From Planctomycetota bacterium (GTDB lineage Bacteria > Planctomycetota > Phycisphaerae > Phycisphaerales > SM1A02): a DNA stretch of 8,345 nt. Positions 5,272 to 8,345 of the stretch are shown in pieces. A program made the position numbers and the translations under genes. Location: contig RFQW01000049.1 of the NCBI GenBank assembly GCA_009924765.1, positions 1 through 8,345 on the forward strand, given 5' to 3'. Numbering within the stretch: the first letter of the stretch is position 1; each line of letters starts with the position of its first letter. The notes under the pieces were generated by a model. The model saw nothing but the letters and a program-made list of their open reading frames with translations. It did no database searches and had not been told where the DNA came from.

Positions 5272-6056
5272 GTCGACGGGCGAAACGCCCGCAGCCACTG
5301 CCGCTGTCCCGCAAGGGAAGTTATGTCGAGTCGTCCAGGCGTCCGCTCGAGACGCTGCTGTTCCTTTTGCCGCTGGTGCTGTTCTATGAGTGGGGGCTCA
5401 TGGCGTGGCTTCGCAGCGGTGATGGAACGCTGATCAACAAGGCCCACGGGGGAATCGTTGGATTCTTCCGTCTCTTCGGCGTGCGAGCGGAGGACCTGGG
5501 GCTGCCCATCCTGTCGCTTCCGGCGCTGGGGCTGGTGCTCACCTTGCTCGCGTGGCAGGTGATCGGCCGGTTCCCATGGAAGGTGCGTGCGGCCACCCTG
5601 GGGTGCATGTTCGTGGAGAGTTTCGCGCTGGCTGCGCCGTTGTTGCCGGTCGGCATGTTGCTGAGCAGCATGGAATCGACCCTGATGGCCCCGTCGGCAG
5701 GTTCGATCCAGCAGATGGGGCTGATGCAGCGCGCCGCCATGGCCGCGGGTGCCGGCGTGTACGAGGAGCTTGCCTTCCGCATGGTGGTGATGGGCGGACT
5801 GCACATGCTGCTGAGCGACGTGGGTGGCTGGCGCAAGCCCGGAGCCTGGGTGGCGGCGATGGTGGTGAGCGCATTGCTGTTCGCGGTGTATCACCCCCTG
5901 CGTGGAGCCGATGGCGGCTATCAGTGGTGGCGGTTCGCATTTCTGGTGATCGGCGGCGCGTGGTTCGGCACGCTGTATCACTGGCGCGGCTTCGGCATCG
6001 CCGCGGGAACGCACGCCGCATACGACATCACGGCGCTGCTGCTGTGGCGCGCCTGA
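5268..6056 (+). CDS. CPBP-family intramembrane glutamic endopeptidase
   Basis: This 262-residue membrane protein carries all three motifs of the CPBP (CAAX protease and bacteriocin-processing, Abi) family. EELAFR (Glu166, Glu167, Arg171) is motif 1, FAVYH (Phe205, His209) is motif 2, and HAAYD (His249, Asp253) is motif 3. These residues sit in membrane helices and form the active site for proteolysis within the membrane. Hydrophobic segments lie at about 28-48, 84-100, 108-132, 155-180, 192-208, 223-236 and 243-260. The N-terminus is strongly basic (SRRAKRPQP), which suggests it faces the cytoplasm. Family members process prenylated proteins, bacteriocins or membrane anchors; no substrate is suggested here. 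Translation starts at GTG 5268, overlapping the rpsT stop (GTGA), so its synthesis is tied to that of S20. Its stop lies 3 bp from that of the convergent transporter gene. Confidence 0.92.
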   Translation: MSRRAKRPQPLPLSRKGSYVESSRRPLETLLFLLPLVLFYEWGLMAWLRSGDGTLINKAHGGIVGFFRLFGVRAEDLGLPILSLPALGLVLTLLAWQVIGRFPWKVRAATLGCMFVESFALAAPLLPVGMLLSSMESTLMAPSAGSIQQMGLMQRAAMAAGAGVYEELAFRMVVMGGLHMLLSDVGGWRKPGAWVAAMVVSALLFAVYHPLRGADGGYQWWRFAFLVIGGAWFGTLYHWRGFGIAAGTHAAYDITALLLWRA

Positions 6057-6059
6057 ACT

Positions 6060-7058
6060 TCAGGGCAACAGGAAACGCTTGAGCAGCACGTCCGCGATGC
6101 TGAGGTAGGTCAGCGTGCAGGCAACGTCGACCGCCATCAGGGTGATGGGACCGGATGCGAACCGTGCATCCGCGCCAGCGCCGCGCATGATGCGGGGAGC
6201 GATCGTTCCGATCATGCCCGCGCTCAGCATGCTTGCCGTCACGCTGCACAGCAGGATGGCGAACATCGCGCGATGCTCGGCGGGATTCCCGAAGACCAGC
6301 GAGATGAGGGCCACGATCGTGCCGGTGCAGGCGCCGAGGGCGAGTGCGGTGATGGATTCGCGAAGCAGTCTTCGGTGGAACGCGGCCGGGCTTGGGTCGG
6401 CCTGGAGCAGACGCACCGATAGCTCGGCGGCCTGCACGCCGACCGACTCGCTCACCGTGAGCACCAGCGGGATGAACGCCGCCAACAGCACCACCTGCTC
6501 CAGCAACTGCTTGTTCGCTTCGGCGATCATGGCGCACACGACGCCGGAGGCGACATTGCACAGCAGCCACGGCATGCGCAGCCGGAAGCCGCGGATGGGG
6601 CCGCCGAGGCGGTGTTCCTCGACGGCGGCTCCGATGCGGCTGAAGGACTCGTGGTTCGAGGACTCGTTTCGATCGGCGGACTCGGCGGTCCATGCGGTGA
6701 TGTCGACCACGCCCAGAAGCCGGCCGTGGGCATCCACCACCGGGAGCGCCAGCAGCCGGTAGCGGGACAGGGCCTCGAAGGCCTGTCCCACGCTTTCGTG
6801 CATGCCAACGAGGGCGGCAGGCTGGTGCATGAGCTCCGTGATCCGTTCATCGCCGCGGCACAGCAGCAGGCGACGTGCAGACACCTGTCCGAGCAGTCGG
6901 TCATCCTCGTCCACCACGTACACGTAGAACAGGACGTGATCGAGTCGTCGTTCCTGCAGGGCTCGCCGCGCGTCCTCGGCGGTTGCGCCGGCATGCACCG
7001 CGGTTCGCGCCGCGTGCATGGCGTGGGTCACTGGATTCGACAGGTCTGATCGAGCCAC
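6060..7058 (-). CDS. MgtE-family divalent cation (magnesium) transporter, short form
   Basis: The 332-residue protein has two CBS repeats (about 8-66 and 74-126; note LDHVLFYVYVVDEDDRLLGQV and YRLLALPVVDAHGRLLGVVDI), a charged linker (about 127-158) and a five-helix membrane domain (about 163-183, 186-208, 232-256, 264-287, 303-328). The arrangement is that of MgtE, a homodimeric Mg2+ channel gated by its cytosolic domains. The last block (ASGPITLMAVD, Asp311) corresponds to the pore region with the conserved Asp. Two points are unusual: the N-terminal helical domain (about 130 residues in classical MgtE) is missing, and the usual GGNxGxQ motif reads SESVGVQ (203-209). These suggest a divergent subfamily, so the ion is uncertain. 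The GTG start at 7058 has AGGA 7 nt upstream; the gene is divergent from kdsC. Confidence 0.85.
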   Translation of the reverse strand: MARSDLSNPVTHAMHAARTAVHAGATAEDARRALQERRLDHVLFYVYVVDEDDRLLGQVSARRLLLCRGDERITELMHQPAALVGMHESVGQAFEALSRYRLLALPVVDAHGRLLGVVDITAWTAESADRNESSNHESFSRIGAAVEEHRLGGPIRGFRLRMPWLLCNVASGVVCAMIAEANKQLLEQVVLLAAFIPLVLTVSESVGVQAAELSVRLLQADPSPAAFHRRLLRESITALALGACTGTIVALISLVFGNPAEHRAMFAILLCSVTASMLSAGMIGTIAPRIMRGAGADARFASGPITLMAVDVACTLTYLSIADVLLKRFLLP

Positions 7059-7097
7059 GACCGGATCCTACTGCGCCATTTCCCGCATCGGGAGCGA

Positions 7098-7103
7098 TAC
7101 ACT
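7098..7103 (+). promoter_or_regulatory. Possible -10 box for leaderless kdsC transcript
   Basis: TACACT (7098-7103) matches TATAAT at four of six positions and ends 6 nt before the kdsC ATG, so transcription would start at or very near the A of the start codon. No good -35 is visible. The nearest Shine-Dalgarno-like GGGAG (7090-7094) is 15 nt from the ATG, too far to be ordinary. A leaderless messenger is therefore possible. Confidence 0.25.
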
Positions 7104-7109
7104 CGACAC

Positions 7110-7628
7110 ATGTCGCCTCACGCCGATGCCTCCAAGGTGCGCCTGCTCGTGCTGGATGCCGATGGCACGTTGACCGACGGCGGCATCTGCGTCGATGGTC
7201 ACGGCGTGGAGACGAAGCGCTTCAGCGTTCGCGATGGTTTCGCGATCCGGGCCTGGATGCGAACGGGTCGCCAGCTCGCGGTGATCACCGGTCGAGGCGA
7301 GACGTCGCTCAGGCATCGGCTGGCGGATCTTGGGGTGCAGCACCTGATCGCCGCGAGCGGTCCCAAGGGTGCGGTCATCGAGCGGCTGCTCGGTGAACTG
7401 TCCGTGCCGGTCAGCGAGGCTGCGGCGATGGGTGATGACCTGCCGGATCTACCGCTGCTGCGGCGCGTGGGGTATCCGATGGCGGTCGGTGATGCGGTGC
7501 CCGAAGTGAAGGCGGTTGCCGCATGGACCAGCGTCGCGCACGGTGGGTACGGTGCGGTGCGCGAGGCCGTGGAGCATCTGCTGAAGAAGGCGGGAGCGTG
7601 GCAGTCCGTGGTGGAGAGCTTCGCGTGA
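7110..7628 (+). CDS. kdsC: 3-deoxy-D-manno-octulosonate 8-phosphate phosphatase (KdsC)
   Basis: This 172-residue HAD phosphatase of the small cap-less C0 class hydrolyses KDO-8-phosphate to KDO, the inner-core sugar of LPS, in the cytoplasm; the family forms tetramers. The motifs are clear: LDADGTLTDGG (nucleophile Asp16, general acid Asp18), VITGR (Thr60), Lys86, and MGDDLPDLP (Asp109, Asp110). The C-terminal AHGGYGAVRE (143-152) is the KdsC signature that closes over the active site of the neighbouring subunit, which separates it from other C0 HAD enzymes. Length is typical (about 170-190). Its last codons overlap the start of the LptC-like gene by four bases (GTGA), the common kdsC-lptC order. 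A related activity on NeuNAc-9-phosphate is the main alternative, but the LPS context favours KdsC. Confidence 0.93.
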   Translation: MSPHADASKVRLLVLDADGTLTDGGICVDGHGVETKRFSVRDGFAIRAWMRTGRQLAVITGRGETSLRHRLADLGVQHLIAASGPKGAVIERLLGELSVPVSEAAAMGDDLPDLPLLRRVGYPMAVGDAVPEVKAVAAWTSVAHGGYGAVREAVEHLLKKAGAWQSVVESFA

Positions 7629-8345
7629 GCATGCGACGCAAGGGGCCGTTGCTTGCCACCTTGCTGGCTGCGTGCGTGGGTGCGGCGATCCTGGTGACGG
7701 CCTTCCTGATCGAGCCGGGTGCCGAGCGCGATGCGCCGGCCGTGAAGCCGCGCATCGTGGAGGCGACCGACCTGCAGGCGCCGGCGGCGCTGCGACCCGA
7801 CGAGGGCATGGCCGGAGGCAAGGCGCTCGATGCACAGGGCGTGTCGCTGTCACAGGGCGCCTGGGTGCAGGTGGCGGACGAGAGCGGCAAGCTTGCGCAG
7901 CAGTACAGCGCCTCGCGCATCGACCCCGAGCGCGACAAGTGGATGCGCATGGAGCAGCCGCGCGCGGTGATGTATCCGAGCGGTGGTCGCATGGTCACCA
8001 TGAAGGCGGACAAGGGTCGCATGCGCGTGCCGCAGCGCGCCATCGAGAGCGGCCGACTCGAAGGCAGCGTGGTGATCCGCATGTACAAGCCTGTGGATGG
8101 CAAGGCGATCGACATGGATCACGACGAGCCGAACCTGGTGGTGCAGGCCGACGAGGCATTGTTCGACAACAGGCTCGGGGAGATCCGCTGCGATCGTCGC
8201 GTGAAGGTGACGACAGACCAGCTTCAGTTCGAGGGCGAGGGACTGACGATGCTGCTGATGCCCGATGGCAAGAACATCGAGCGCCTGACGGTGGAGCGGC
8301 CGCTGTCGCCGATCCAGATCGTGCGCCGGTTGGCCACGGTCGCGG
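7625..8345 (+). CDS. lptC: LptC-like LPS export protein, 3' end beyond window
   Basis: The frame is open from GTG 7625 (or ATG 7631) to the window edge, 240 codons, with no stop. It begins with a basic N-terminus (MRRKG) and one hydrophobic segment (about 8-29), consistent with an inner-membrane anchor. The rest is polar and strand-rich, as in the LptC/LptA jelly-roll: QYSASRIDPERDKWMRMEQPRAV... (94-114), MVTMKADKGRM (123-133), a GSVVIRM strand (147-153) and LVVQADEALFD (171-181). LptC sits with LptBFG and passes LPS to LptA in the periplasm. E. coli LptC is about 190 residues, so this one is longer than usual; a LptA-like fusion or an extra domain is possible. GGAG at 7613-7616 is 8 nt from the GTG, which favours that start. 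Family assignment rests on gene order and general pattern, not on a strict motif. Confidence 0.7.
   Translation, partial: MSMRRKGPLLATLLAACVGAAILVTAFLIEPGAERDAPAVKPRIVEATDLQAPAALRPDEGMAGGKALDAQGVSLSQGAWVQVADESGKLAQQYSASRIDPERDKWMRMEQPRAVMYPSGGRMVTMKADKGRMRVPQRAIESGRLEGSVVIRMYKPVDGKAIDMDHDEPNLVVQADEALFDNRLGEIRCDRRVKVTTDQLQFEGEGLTMLLMPDGKNIERLTVERPLSPIQIVRRLATVA

Noticed and set aside
4977..6014. A 345-codon open frame on the minus strand
   Set aside because: Antisense to rpsT and the CPBP protease gene; Gln/His/Arg-rich with no domain pattern.
6054..6062. Bidirectional terminator between the convergent protease and transporter genes
   Set aside because: The stops are only 3 bp apart and no hairpin with a T-tract is visible around them.
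1..8345. CRISPR array, insertion sequence, tRNA or attachment site
   Set aside because: No spaced direct repeats, transposase motifs, terminal inverted repeats or tRNA-like cloverleaf were seen on either strand.

Overview
The window is GC-rich, uses GTG start codons heavily (seven of the eleven genes listed here) and encodes a diderm envelope: a lipid A-type acyltransferase, a PagL-like outer-membrane lipid A deacylase relative, the KDO-8-phosphate phosphatase KdsC and an LptC-like LPS export protein. Together with a membrane-anchored coiled-coil protein of a type I associate with Planctomycetes, this best fits a member of the Planctomycetota, perhaps the Phycisphaerae. The assignment is an inference from gene content and style; there is no rRNA here to settle it.

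Left part (1-1130): the 5' end of a Nudix hydrolase gene runs leftward off the window. In the divergent direction there is a candidate promoter, a short transcribed segment with two perfect hairpins that ends in a strong rho-independent terminator, and then the PagL-like gene. The short segment is either a roughly 90-nt small RNA or a transcription attenuator of the PagL-like gene. A second plus-strand unit (1261-1991) holds two translationally coupled small proteins of unknown function, preceded by a perfect 12-bp palindrome.

Middle part (2030-4793, minus strand): a three-gene unit is read from a promoter near 4836-4864. Its order is a 458-residue single-pass membrane protein (coiled coil, beta domain, C-terminal BRCT-like domain), then an HtrB/LpxL-type acyltransferase, then a conserved-looking 102-residue protein. 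Divergent from it, a good promoter with a very short leader drives rpsT (ribosomal protein bS20), whose stop codon overlaps the start of a CPBP-family intramembrane protease.

Right part (6060-8345): a short MgtE-type transporter gene lies on the minus strand, converging on the protease gene with only 3 bp between the stops. Divergent from it are kdsC and, overlapping it by 4 bp, an LptC-like gene that runs off the right edge, which is the usual kdsC-lptC order. The recurring theme is lipid A and LPS handling: acylation, possible deacylation, KDO supply and transport. The least ordinary items are the membrane protein with the BRCT-like domain and the hairpin RNA upstream of the PagL-like gene.
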